Shown: positions 1 to 10,939 of the stretch, in pieces | Position numbering within the stretch: position 1 is the first letter of the stretch | Layout: every line of letters begins with the position of its first letter | Assembly: GCA_023525715.1 (NCBI GenBank) | Contig: CM042015.1 | Coordinates: 86,145,750 to 86,209,749 of the forward strand | Source: Cichorium intybus | Taxonomy: Eukaryota > Streptophyta > Magnoliopsida > Asterales > Asteraceae | Length of the DNA stretch: 64,000 bases | Direction: 5' to 3' | Notes under the pieces: generated by a model | The model's input: the letters and a program-made list of their open reading frames with translations, nothing else | Databases searched by the model: none | Told to the model about the DNA's origin: nothing | Position numbers and translations under genes: made by a program

Positions 1-1859
1 ACTGGTATTATGAAATCAGACCCAGTATCAAGATTGTGTTGAGACCATGGACCTTCAACAGAGTTGTGATCTTTCAAAGAAACTTCATATGTTTTTACAT
101 GGCGAGCAACTTTATCATCCTGAAACAAAGCAAAAGTGCCGATTATTTAGTTATTTTCTTTCATTTAGGCAACAAAAGAAAACTTCCGAAAAAAGTATAT
201 ATAAAAAGGAAGTTTCAAACTTTTTAAAGGACCTAACCTGATAAAGAACAACAATTGTAGGCTTTGGACAACCGTATAGAAATTTGATATCCAAAACTTC
301 ACGTTCTTTAAGCCTGAAAACAACTCACAATACATATAGGTAAGTCTAAATAAACCCAAATTTATAAAGATATATAAAGAACATTCTTAGGTAACACATA
401 CTTGATGTAAAATGCTTCTGTGAGTTTTCCTTTGTTATCGAATGGAATGGCCTAAAGAAAATAACAGTGTGAGTACTCTTAGTGAATTGAAAGCTAAATA
501 ACCTCAAAAATCAAAAATATATACAGGAAATTACATTTAAGAATCCATCATATAGATGGAGTGCAGTGAGTCTACAGTCAGGGTCAATTATGCCAATCTA
601 CAAACATCAAACATGTAGACATAAATATGATGCAATCATATGTTGCTTTTACAGTAAGTCGATAAGTACCTGGCCATGGCCCTTGTGTGTAGGTGTCTCT
701 ATTCCATCTGACACGTCACGCATTGCTCTATAAAGATCATAAACAAGTTTGTAAAAATATGAACACGTTCTTGAAAATAATTAGATTTGTTTTAGTACAA
801 ACCTTGTAACAACCATATTTGCCTCGGCATCCCATTGAAGAACACAAACCACGAATCGTTCGGTTGCAATAAATAGAAGGTCTTGTGTTTCACCCTTCAA
901 AAACAATTAAAAAAACAACAGAACAATATGAATCATGCAAGAAAATATCATAAGTTCTTTAAACTCTACAAACTATTTTACTCACATGAGGTCGAAAAAG
1001 TTCTAGTGTTGCAATTCTTCCATATATTGGCACATCTAACATAGGCTGCATGAAAGCAAATTTGCAATTAAATCATAGTGATAAATGCATATTTCGGACA
1101 CATGTGTAGTCCTGCAATTTTAATCCAAAAACACATACATAATGTCTTCATTAAAATCAAAATTAAACTTTAGATGCATTCTAGATGAATAGATTATAAG
1201 AGTACAACTAACCTGCAGGCCTTGTGGAGTAAGTAAATGAATCTCGATACGGGTACATTTCCTGGCAACAAATGCAAGGTGAGCAAGAATGATTTCTTAA
1301 AATTATGCAATTCAAAAAAGAAATTACTTTGAAGAATTCATTGCTAAAATTCCAGGAAAAGGCTACCAAAAAGTAACTCGGAAAAAGAAATTGGCGACAT
1401 CAATTGCAAACAAAACAAGCAGTGTGCTTTCTCAGCCTCCTAGACAGTATTTTTCTTTTTTTTTTTTTTTATTTTTATAACAGAGGACCCCACCCGACCC
1501 ATCTTTTGGGTGACCTTGATGAAGCAACGACAGTATCTACATCCTTTTAAAGGGATTTTTAGTAAAAGATCGACAAGAATTCTACGTTCATCTTTTTTTG
1601 ATTACTTTCCCAAATAATCGTCAAATTTCACACATAATAAGCTCAATTTTCAGCGCCCGATCAATAGAACGCAATCTTTAGTCGATGCTCGTAACCACTA
1701 CGAATTTCAACGAAATATACGATTTGAAACCCAAAATACAAAGAGGAAAACTTACGCGATAATAAGATTGAGTTGTTGAGGACCAGTGAAATTGCCGACG
1801 CATGAATGAGTGACATTCGTTGGCTTATGAGCCGTAACAACGTAATTATATGCACTCAT
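1..1859 (-). CDS. DDB1: DDB1 copy A, 5' part (exons 1-9, runs off the window)
   Basis: DDB1 links substrate receptors (DCAF/DDB2, DET1-COP10) to CUL4 ubiquitin ligases in the nucleus. On the minus strand I can join coding exons 1756-1859, 1213-1261, 986-1045, 803-894, 670-727, 535-597, 402-451, 238-313 and 1-119 (cut by the window edge). All introns have GT/AG ends and the frame stays open. The translation starts MSAYNYVVTAHKPTNVTHSC, the DDB1 N terminus, and covers the first blades of beta-propeller A. Exons 1-3 are nearly identical to copy B. Exons 4-9 are more diverged: exon 5 is 58 nt instead of 52, adding two residues in frame; exon 6 ends in Asn-GT instead of Lys-GT; exon 7 ends in Lys instead of Arg. 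Because the 3' part is not visible, it could still be a truncated or dying copy. Gene identity is very sure. Confidence 0.93.
1451..1536 (-). mobile_element. Truncated SINE insertion in intron 1 of DDB1-A
   Basis: About 78 nt begin with a T-run (poly-A tail on the minus strand) and continue with a segment containing CACCCGACCC, matching the tail-proximal part of the SINE at 28098-28332. It is bracketed by the 8-bp direct repeat GACAGTAT (1443-1450 and 1529-1536). Copies B and C have a single GACAGTAT at the same place and no insert. The tail position and target duplication fit a 5'-truncated retroposition. Confidence 0.8.
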
Positions 1860-2300
1860 CTCCCTTTATACCGCTGGAGATCTCTGGCCTAAAACCCTTT
1901 CTCTCCCTCCTCTTTCTTCGATTTCTGCAGGCATACAGTCGATGCTACTTAAAGCCCTCGTCTTCCCTCCACTTTTCAAGTGTAGCGTAACCATCACGTA
2001 TTGAGTGTCTAAACGTCAGATAAACGTCACCTGACACTCACATATTTCTCTATTTCCTTAAAGAGAAATCATATATTCTTTCTTTAAAAAAAACTTGCTT
2101 ATTAGGAGGAAATATTTTCTCTTCCTTAAAGAGTAAATTATAGTTTTGTCTTGTGCTTTGTTTTTTTCGGTTTTGGTCCAAGTAGTTTTTTTATTTTTTG
2201 TGGTGTGGTTGCCAAAAACTTACACTAATGATCCATAGTCTATGTAAAAAGACCAAACTGTCCTTTCTAATTTCTTTTTGTTTTTTCTTTTAATCCATTA
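1860..2300. other. 5' flank of DDB1-A
   Basis: Bases 1860 to about 2040 are homologous to the upstream flank of copy B (37567 to about 37795), and the first part also to copy C. They include a pyrimidine-rich leader and an AAAACCCT box, a motif common upstream of plant housekeeping genes. Homology stops near 2041, the likely duplication breakpoint. Beyond it the sequence is AT-rich with no gene I recognise. Confidence 0.5.
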
Positions 2301-2329
2301 TTTATTTTAATAATTAAAAACAAATTGCA

Positions 2330-2380
2330 TCCAACTCCCCAATCTCTCTCTCTCTCCCCAATCTCTCTCTCTCTCTTTCA
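2330..2380. repeat. (CT)n microsatellite
   Basis: Two short CT runs separated by CCCAAT. No coding potential. Confidence 0.8.
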
Positions 2381-2965
2381 TTATCTAATAATCTATCGGT
2401 TTTGATGGGGAATTTTCCTAACAACACTCTGTTGTCAATCCGCTTTAACCCTAATCTCCAAATCACTCCCTCGATTATCCACCGATCAATCAAACCCCTC
2501 AATTTTTCTCGATTCAAATCGATGGTCACATTATAACTTGAAACATCTATTCAAAATACCTAAGGATTCGGTGGCGAAGGGATTGGTGTTTTCTAGCGAA
2601 GAAATTAGGTTGTGGAGGTGGGTTCTTGTCAGTTAGCAGTTAAGGGAAGTAACGGTGGCATTGATATAAATTCGACCATCCATTAATAGCAGCAGCAGTG
2701 GGCACCGACGATGGTGTGGTCAAGGAGGAGAGCAAGAAGAAGGTTATTAAAAGATTAAGCGGAAAACTTGTTACTATGAACAAGACAAAGCATTTGTGGA
2801 TTGGGGTTGTTGCTACCAAGGTTTTACGTTTTCCCTTCTTCTATTTCCACCACCTGGTCGATGGTTCAAGAGCCCATGGCCCCACGTGGCCAAACCTCAC
2901 AAACCCACCTCCGATCCAAGGAATCTTATTCCAAGAAAACCTTTATGTGTTTGTGTTGATGGTAG

Positions 2966-3185
2966 ATGATGGAGATAAAGGTCAAGGTGGACCGTGAGGG
3001 ATGCGAGATGAGGGTTCGTAAGACGGTGAAAGGCATGAAAGGGGTGAGTTCGATGGATGTGGACCTAGAGAAAAGCAAGCCGACGGTGGTGGGGTATCTG
3101 GTAAGTAGCTGAAACGTTGGTGAAAGTTAAGAGTGTGAGCTCGGTTCTTCAGAATCTCTTTTGAATGTGTGGACTGGTGGTATTG
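2966..3185 (+). pseudogene. Heavy-metal-associated (HMA) domain / HIPP remnant
   Basis: From ATG 2966 the frame gives a short HMA-like segment containing REGCEMRVRKTVKGMKGVSS and then a VDLEKSKPTVVGYL strand, closely resembling heavy-metal-associated isoprenylated plant proteins (HIPPs), which carry metal ions through a CxxC motif. Here the motif reads R-E-G-C, so the first Cys is replaced by Arg. The frame stops at about 3110. A +1 or -1 shift then gives VAETLVKVKSV, like the following HMA helix. I see no C-terminal CaaX box. Missing Cys, frameshift and truncation make it a pseudogene fragment. The surrounding sequence to 3390 is non-repetitive but otherwise unassigned. Confidence 0.6.
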
Positions 3186-3394
3186 GAAGCGTTCGGCTTT
3201 TAGGGTTTCTCAGCAGTGCAGTAAGAATCAGTTGGATAACCGATTCAGGAATTGGCTAGAAGTTTTAAGGTGTCGCGTTTCGGATTGGGTTATGATCATC
3301 AAGGTGGTTGGGTATCTTCTCTGAGAAGTTTTGTCTGTTGGAAGTTGGGTGACTTGGTAAAGAAGAGTGATTGTGATTTCGGTTGGGTGTATCT

Positions 3395-4095
3395 TATTGG
3401 GATTCAATCATAATAACACATAAACATATGCAGCGAAAGACTAACAAGATCAAATCACCAAAATCTCCATGAACAGAGTTCAAGATCATACAGTTCATAT
3501 CAGTTATAGCAACAAAACATAAACAGAATATACCTCTTGTCTTGAATCTGATGAACGGCACTTGTAAAGGATGAACAGGATCCAAAGTGCGAATCCATCT
3601 AATGACTCATACCCAGGAACACCAAAAAACCAGACAGATCAGAACTTCCACTAGGGAAGGAGGCAAAACCCCTTCAAACCGTAGAAAGGGATGAAGATTT
3701 CGCAGAAGGGGGGAGAGAGGGAGAGGTGGCGGCTCAAAGTGAGGCTTGGGATGCCTTAGGGTTGAACCCCAAGGCCTCTATTTATAGTGCAAGGCTCCTA
3801 GGGTTTCAAACTTAAGAGCCTTTTGGTGGCCGCAACCCCTAGACTTTGTTATATTGATTAAACATTTAATAAATTACAATCCAGTCCCTTAAATTAATTC
3901 TAAATTAATTTATCAATTAATTTATTGATCTAGTTTCTAATTAATTTATTTCTCAATAAATTAATAAATTAATCACTCCCTTTTTAATTATTCTGACTCT
4001 ATATGTTTTTTATGGGTCATGATGGCAACCCAGAAGGACTCTACCATTATCAGGAATATTACCACAAGTTGATGACCTTGGACACTATTCCAACA
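3395..4095 (-). mobile_element. Ty1-copia 3' LTR
   Basis: On the minus strand the LTR begins TGTTGGAATAGTGTCC at 4095 and ends near 3395 with GATTGAATCCCAATA, a decayed form of the inverted terminus CCCAACA. A purine-rich tract lies directly upstream. About 700 bp. Confidence 0.7.
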
Positions 4096-4107
4096 GTCTC
4101 CCACTTG
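4096..4107 (-). other. Polypurine tract of the copia element
   Basis: On the minus strand CAAGTGGGAGAC immediately precedes the LTR start TGTTGG, the normal plus-strand primer site of an LTR retrotransposon. Confidence 0.7.
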
Positions 4108-5205
4108 GACAAGTTGTCAACTTGTGTGGTCTCAATATAACCTGACAATTAGCAGAACGTGTCATCCTATGCAACTGCCGAACTTTGATCAAAGAAAAGA
4201 AACGACACCTAGATAAGTGATCAATTATTTCTCTGTTCTACAAGATATCGTTATGAACCTGTGTCATGGATAAGGTCAAGCCCAGGGTTCAAAATTTTGT
4301 TTCCCGATTAGTGATTTATGATGACTTTGTCAGACTACTGATCGAACACATCAATCCAGTATGGGTTTGGCCAAACACTTAATGTCAACATCAAAATCAT
4401 CGAGGGGCCCACAGATATCGCTTCTCCTTGTTAGGGCAGAAGGAACAGATAAACTCTGTCTACATAGTCTCTGCCTATTTTATCATATCATACTCGGACA
4501 TGCCCGTTATAACTACCAGTTACGAATATCGTTTGAGCAGCCAATGCATAACAGAATCATAGTGCAGATCCCTCATGTATCTCGGTTTGAAGAATAAAAG
4601 ATATTATCATCCTAGTTTACTTGTGACTTAATCCATGAAGTAATATCTAGGTACGGGTTGCTCCAATACTTGAATCTCTATCAAGTACTCATGAGGGCTA
4701 TTAAGTACTCATGAGGGCTAGTCGCAATCACTATGTTATGTCTAATCTCTATAGACAATCTACTAACGCTCCATGACAATCTTAAATCATTACTTGCTTC
4801 AAAGAGTACGATCGATTGTGGAAGTTTGAGTAAATTAATACTCGGGAAGCGGGTTCCAAACATGCTAAAGTGAAACACAGTAATAAATTAATGCAAATGG
4901 TAGCTCTCCAGCTCTTTATTAAATCTCCATTAATAATACACCAAGTCAGATAAAATCTATCTACTGTTATATGTTTCGGTTATCAAACTAACAACTCAAA
5001 TACTTATGTCATATTGCTTACAAACTTGACGCCTATGGACCATAGTATGACCGTCATGATTGGTCCGCGTCCAATTCTTAGTGAAACGATCAGCCGGACA
5101 CTCTTCTGATGAGTCCCTATTCACTATGATGTCTCAACTCAATTTCTAAACACTGCAGCAATCCCTGAGTATGTGTCCCAACTTGTCATGGTCCTGGGGT
5201 TTTTT

Positions 5206-7447
5206 TGTGACATCCGCCTAAAATGGATTCGGGTCAACCCAACCCAATTGGAAATTTAATAAACCCTACTCGAGATTTCTTGACGCTAATAGGATCAAAA
5301 CCCTTACATTACGATATAAATTGACGTTAATAGCAATATAGCATAGTATAACGTTATAACTATAATCAAATTAAATTATGATACCATATTAAAATCAAAT
5401 CAAAGTATGATGCTCTAATTAAATTAAAAAAAATCAAACTTGAATGTTATAATTAAACTTCAAATCAAAGTAGATTGTTATAATCAAATAATAACCTAAT
5501 TTTTTATATAAAACTCTATTTTTATAAACACTACATTAAATTTTATAAAACTCTTAAGATGCTTGTGTTAGTGGGGAATTATGAAGACCACCAAAAGTAA
5601 AAGTTTATTCTCATTGTCTCCCACTCACACCTCCCATCATCTTTCCTTTAATTTTTCTCCCAACACATTATTCTTATCACCACTCAAACCATATCTATTC
5701 TTTCTCTCACTCTCAATCTCGAAATTCCTCCTAGAAATCTTCATATTTCAGCCAAGAACATTCCAATATACTCAAATCTTCATCCCTCTTGAAGCATTCA
5801 TCAAGGTATGTTGTTAAAAGTCTCAAATTCATGAATGAAACAAATTAAATCCACCAAACTATCTAAAACTCATTTTATGCATAAACTTGATTTTTCTCAG
5901 GCTCCCATCAATAAAATAAGAAGTTCTGGAAATTTTCAGAAAATAACTTATTTTTATTGAATTACTATAATTATTGCAATAAAATAGGGCAATAATTCAC
6001 ATAAAATACTTTTTCAGTCAATAAATTCTGGGAAAATTTTGAAACAACCCATATATTGAGTAAAGTGGATTTATAAAGTTTCATGCATTTATATTACTGT
6101 TTGATGCTTATTTTGTATTTTATTTTGTTGTAGATAAATAAATTTCAAAATATAGTTATATATGTTAAAAAATAGATTTTATATTTTGCGCATCTTATTA
6201 ACATTTTAAAGACTCCATGACAAAATTTACAGATTTATTTAAGAATGTTTGCTTATTTTTCCTGATTTAATGATTATTTAATGGTTTAAATTGATAATAA
6301 ACAGCTACACATGTCCAAAAATTATAAAACCTTATCAGAATATCATATATAACATGTTAATCATAAATAAAAAGTCTAATGAATTTCTCTTAATATTTTC
6401 CTATTATTTATGATTTTATTGATTAGTTAATAATGAAAAACATAAGAAATACTTCCCATAGTCCACAATATCCAAAATATTTATAGTAGGCTCAATATAA
6501 TGTTAGAAAACTATGGTTAATTTTCCAGAATTTTTGGGAACCATTTATTATTTTCCCGAATTTTGTTGTGGTTTAATTATTAAAATACTAAATAAATACT
6601 AAAGCAGTTAAGAAAAATATGAAAATTTTACAGTAATTACTATTTTATGAAATAATGATTTTCTGATAATTTCAAAATGTTTCATTAGTGTTTAGTATTT
6701 AAAACCATTTTCCTAAATATCTAAGCATGTAAAAATGCGTTTTTAATGATTATTTCATATAAATAATTGCTTATAATATATAAAATCTGTAAATACTTAT
6801 AATTTGACTAGTTATTATTTTAATAAGAAATTATTAAAATCTTGCCTAATGTGAAGATATAAATTAATTAAGCAAAGTAATTAATTCAATTTAAAATTCA
6901 TTTAACATATGAATACATTAATATTCAAAACAAAATTTGGATTATTGTTAATTCATCTAATGTAAGAATATGTGTCTAATTATTTTTATTAATACTATAT
7001 TCCCGTTTATCGATTCCTAAGCCAAAATTATTAATTATATTAGGTTCTACGATATTTTGACTCGAGCCGTCTATCGTACAACACGCGCATTCCTTATTGG
7101 ACTAATGTGAGTAATCTACCCCATATTTTATAATTTTCAATACTTTTGGGGTGTATCATGTGGTTCTAATATGTTTTCAACTTCATTTTATTATTTTATC
7201 ACAATTGAGACATTGTTGGGACATTTATACTTGAATCATTATTTGTATAATTATTGTTTGTTTACGCTACATGTACTTGTAGTGCATTATCATTTTTAGT
7301 CTAATCTTCATGACTATGTCCGTATTCTTGAGGTACGTTATGGACAATAATAGCGCTATTGGGTTGACCACCCCGCATTGGGACGCTAAGGTGATTGATC
7401 GCACGTGGTTGTGTGTGTATGATGATTAAATGCTCCATCCTATATAT

Positions 7448-7546
<99 letters not shown>

Positions 7547-7961
7547 GAGGACTTATTGTTGTTGTTATCATTTGTTAATCAATTTTTGATTTATAAACTG
7601 TTATCTCAATAACAGTTACTTGCCAACTTCAAAAGAAAACAAATTTCAAATTATTCAAACTCACAATTTTCTTTAATAAAACTAGATTACTCACCAACTC
7701 TCGTAGTTGACCTGTTTTTACCCATGATGCAGATTTGAAGAATGAAGTTGATGAAAAGTAGGGTGTACCTTAGAAACCCACAAGACTAATTAAATTTGAT
7801 GTAATAAATGTTGTTATATTTGGATTTGTATTTGTATGTTGTGGATCTTGTTTGCATACTTAGTACTTAATTGAATCTAATCATATTATAACATAGCTGT
7901 CATGAGACTTTGAACAATATATCACGCCTTGATCGATTCCGCCAAGGATCGGGGTGTGACA
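5206..7961 (+). mobile_element. Solo LTR of a Ty3-gypsy (Tekay-like) element nested in the copia RNase H
   Basis: The segment starts TGTGACATCC and ends CGGGGTGTGACA, so it has TG...CA ends. Its 3' end (GATTCCGCCAAGG then GGGGTGTGACA) matches the end of the Tekay-like LTR at 10940-13601, which reads CTTCCGCCAATACGG then GGGGGTGTGACA. Length 2.76 kb versus 2.66 kb. No primer site or coding region follows; the host copia frame resumes on both sides. The flanks are TTTTT (5201-5205) and TCCTT (7962-7966), consistent with a 5-bp duplication whose left copy lost two Cs. The interior is AT-rich with no gene. Confidence 0.65.
7441..7541. repeat. (TA)n microsatellite
   Basis: About 100 bp of TA with two short interruptions near its start, inside the solo LTR. 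The Ile-Tyr open frames it creates are not genes. Confidence 0.95.
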
Positions 7962-10250
7962 TCCTTAGTCAAGGCGACTGCACCCTTTGTATGAAGAAGT
8001 CTCCCATACTAGCTGCTATACATTTCAACTTGGAACATTTCAAAGTTATTATTCCTCTTTTAACAAGAACACTTATCCTGATTGTGAGTAAGAGTCATCT
8101 CTGGCATCACTATGACCAATTATTCTTAGCTCTTCCTTTTAAACAAGGAACACAATTCTTGTTTTCCTTAGACACTTTAAGAACTCCCTTTTACTGCATT
8201 TCTAATGACTTTCGCTAGACTTGTCCTGAAATCGACTCAATATGTTCCAAGCATACAGGATATCAGGTCAAGTACATGTTATGGCATACATGATCATTCC
8301 TATAGCAGAAGCATATGGGATTCGACTCATTCTCTCCAGTTCTTCTCTAGTACCGGGTCATTGATTTTCCAATCAATTTTATGCCATGGGCGGAAACCCT
8401 TTCCCTAGAGTCATGCATCTCGAATTTTTTCAAGATCATACTCAAATATGTACTTTGGCTAAGTCCTTTTCTAGACATTTTGTATATTTCTCCATAGATT
8501 CTTATTCCACGTATGTATATTGTATCTCCTAGATTCCTTGCAGGAAACGATTTTCCCAGTATGTCATTGACATACATCACTAGGCAGACTACAACAATAC
8601 TCCCACTAGCTCTGACATAATCATGGACTTATCTTATGCTTCATGAAAATCCAAACTCTTTGGCATTTTATGTCTTGCAAAGATTCCAGCTGCGAGATGC
8701 TTGTTTGATTCCACAGATGAATCTTTCAAGCTTTGTATACTTTATTCAGATGTTTGGCATGTTCAAAACCTTTTGGTTGTGTCACACACACAACCCCTTT
8801 GTTTTCCATTTAAGGAAAGCGGTCTTAAAACATCCACTTTTCCATGTCACATAAAATGTACATGTGGCAAAAAATTTCTTAACAAATTCTTTCTCAGCTG
8901 CTGATGAGAGTGCCTTTCCTCATAATTAATTTATTGAGTTTGAGTACTGCCCTACTCAACCACTCTTGCTTTAAATGTGTGTACATTCCTATCCATTTTG
9001 TTATTCTTTTGAAGATCCAATTACTCCTACTGGTTTTCAGGCCAGGTGTAAGATCCATCAAATTAAACATGGACTGAATCTCGTATTTCAATATTCTCTA
9101 TCATTTGGCAGCAACTGGGCTCACCAATGCTTCCATGTAGTTGGATTACTCATCCTTACCAACTTAGTGTTTTACCACTAATTAGTATGTCACTTTCAGT
9201 ATTATGAGACCATAATACTCAGGAGAGTGACTAACTCTACTGAACTGCAAAAGAGGTGGAGGTATGTCAATGTTCTCCTAATAGGATTCTAATCTTTTAA
9301 GTGCTAGTGTTAACTAAAGGTTCCTTTCATTCGTTAATCCTTGAACCCCTTCAAGACCAATCTTACTCCCACTGGCTTCTTTGGATATGAGCTCTTTTCA
9401 CAAGAAAGTCTCTCCTTCGAGCCACAAACATTTTGTTCTCAGAAGGCTTGTAAAACAAGTATCCAAAGGACTTGCGGGATAACCAATGAAAAAGGAACTT
9501 TCTTTGATCTTGGTTCAATATTGTGACGAATGAAGATTTCATAACCCCAGACTTTCTATGTGCTAGTGAGGGATGAACCCCCACTTCACATTTCAGAGAA
9601 TGTCTTTGCAACCTACTTAGTTGGATACGAGGTTTAAGTTGTGGGTTTCTGTTTCTAGGGTATAACCCTTTAAAACTGATTTGGAAGTGTAGTTTGACAC
9701 ATCATGGATTGAACCGTGTCTAACATGTTCAATTTCTCTTCTCAGACACACTACTTTGCGGTGGTGTTCTGGTAGGAGACAACCTGTGAAACCATTTCAC
9801 TGTTCCTAAGATGTTCGTAGAATATGATACTCAGATATTCTAGCCCAGTTGATTCTACTTCGCTCGAAACTCTTTGAACACTTTAAAGTTTCTAACAAAT
9901 GTTTAATCATATAAACACATCCATATTTACTGAAATCATCAGTAAATGTAACGAAGTATCGCTCATCATGTCTTGTGGCGGATTTGAACGGTCCACAAAG
10001 ACCTGTGTGGATTAGTTCCAACAAATCCTCTGCCTCTTTCACAGTTTCCTGTGAATGACATTCTTGTCATCTTCAATGTAAGCAAGATTTGCATACGTCA
10101 TCTGACTCTAAGTCAAATGATTCCAAGTCCTGTCCACTTGGAGCTTGGTGATGCAACTTTTTCTTGATTATAATGGACAAGGTGACAATACCACAAACAT
10201 GATTTATCCAACACACTTTCGGATGAATCAACATTTAAGATTATATTATT

Positions 10251-10924
10251 ACCACTAATTACATATTCATATAAATGCCATTATAAGGATGCATTTTTGA
10301 AATAAAACAACCATGTTTATATAAGAAAATCACCATTTATTATCAAAGGAAAAGTACAAAAATATCCTTAAACAATGCTCAATATGAAACAATGTTTTGT
10401 GCCAATCCTGGCAAGTAACAAAATCTATTAATCTAACTAAAAACCACTAATAGCACGAGTCGTAATCTCCGATCCTTGTAATAGTAGCAATGCTTCTGCA
10501 TCTCATGATCAGATCCAACTCATATGCTTCAACCTCTTACTTCGTCCCTTCATACATCGCATATGTGATGAACACATCCTTTGGTTATTGGTAAGTGTTT
10601 GGACTTATTGTTCACTACGACTATTCCTAAATTTCCGTTAGTCACACCTTGGACCGATACAGTTGATCAGGCTCTATCTATCATAGATATGACTACCTAA
10701 ATATTTAGGCATATTCGTAGTGTCCAATTCGTCCTACCACTTTTGTATGTTCCCGTTATAATATCGTTCTAGTATGTATGTATGTACTTATAGTTTTTAT
10801 AAAAATTATCGTTGTAATTTTAAAAGTATACTTGTACGAAAATGTTTTCGAGAGTTTTAGTCCCATTGTATTTATAGTTGTATATCTTTAAATGGATTGA
10901 TATACTTAGTTCACTATAAACAAT
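10251..10924 (-). other. Leader of a Tekay-like gypsy element, then its junction with the copia remnant
   Basis: Downstream (minus strand) of the primer site lies non-coding leader with no intact gag. The junction with the copia pol fragment falls somewhere between 10250 and about 10450 and I cannot place it exactly. Confidence 0.4.
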
Positions 10925-10936
10925 GCTCTGATACCA
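10925..10936 (-). other. Primer binding site, initiator tRNA-Met
   Basis: The minus strand reads TGGTATCAGAGC three bases after the LTR end GTGTGACA. This complements the 3' end of plant initiator tRNA-Met and fixes the element's orientation. Confidence 0.85.
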
Positions 10937-10939
10937 ATC

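Larger units (their letters stand above)
4108..10250 (-). pseudogene. Decayed Ty1-copia pol (GPI, integrase, RT, RNase H), interrupted by a solo LTR
   Basis: Reading the minus strand downward: a GAG-pre-integrase piece about 10030-10200 (LWYCHL, LESFDLESDDVCKSC); integrase start 9806-10042 (ELIHTGLCGPF, FVTFTDDFSKYG); integrase tail 9363-9611 (GYLFYKPSENKMFVARR); reverse transcriptase 8894-9091 and 8347-8580 (NWIFK, YVNDI in place of YVDDI, GLSQSTYLSMILKKF); and RNase H about 8000-8340 (SIMYAITCT, GAVALTKD). Many stops and frameshifts break it. The RNase H frame resumes at about 5190 (PQDHDK) beyond the inserted solo LTR. Bases 4108-5150 are the non-coding 3' region up to the polypurine tract. 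No gag or 5' LTR is recognisable. Confidence 0.85.

Noticed and set aside
1..1859. Calling DDB1-A a pseudogene
   Set aside because: All visible splice sites and frames are intact; divergence alone is not evidence of loss, and the rest lies outside the window.
5206..7964. 10-bp direct repeat TGTGACATCC as the target duplication of a MULE
   Set aside because: No inverted termini are found inside it, and LTR ends (TGTGACA) plus a 5-bp TCCTT/TTTTT duplication explain the repeat while restoring the copia frame.
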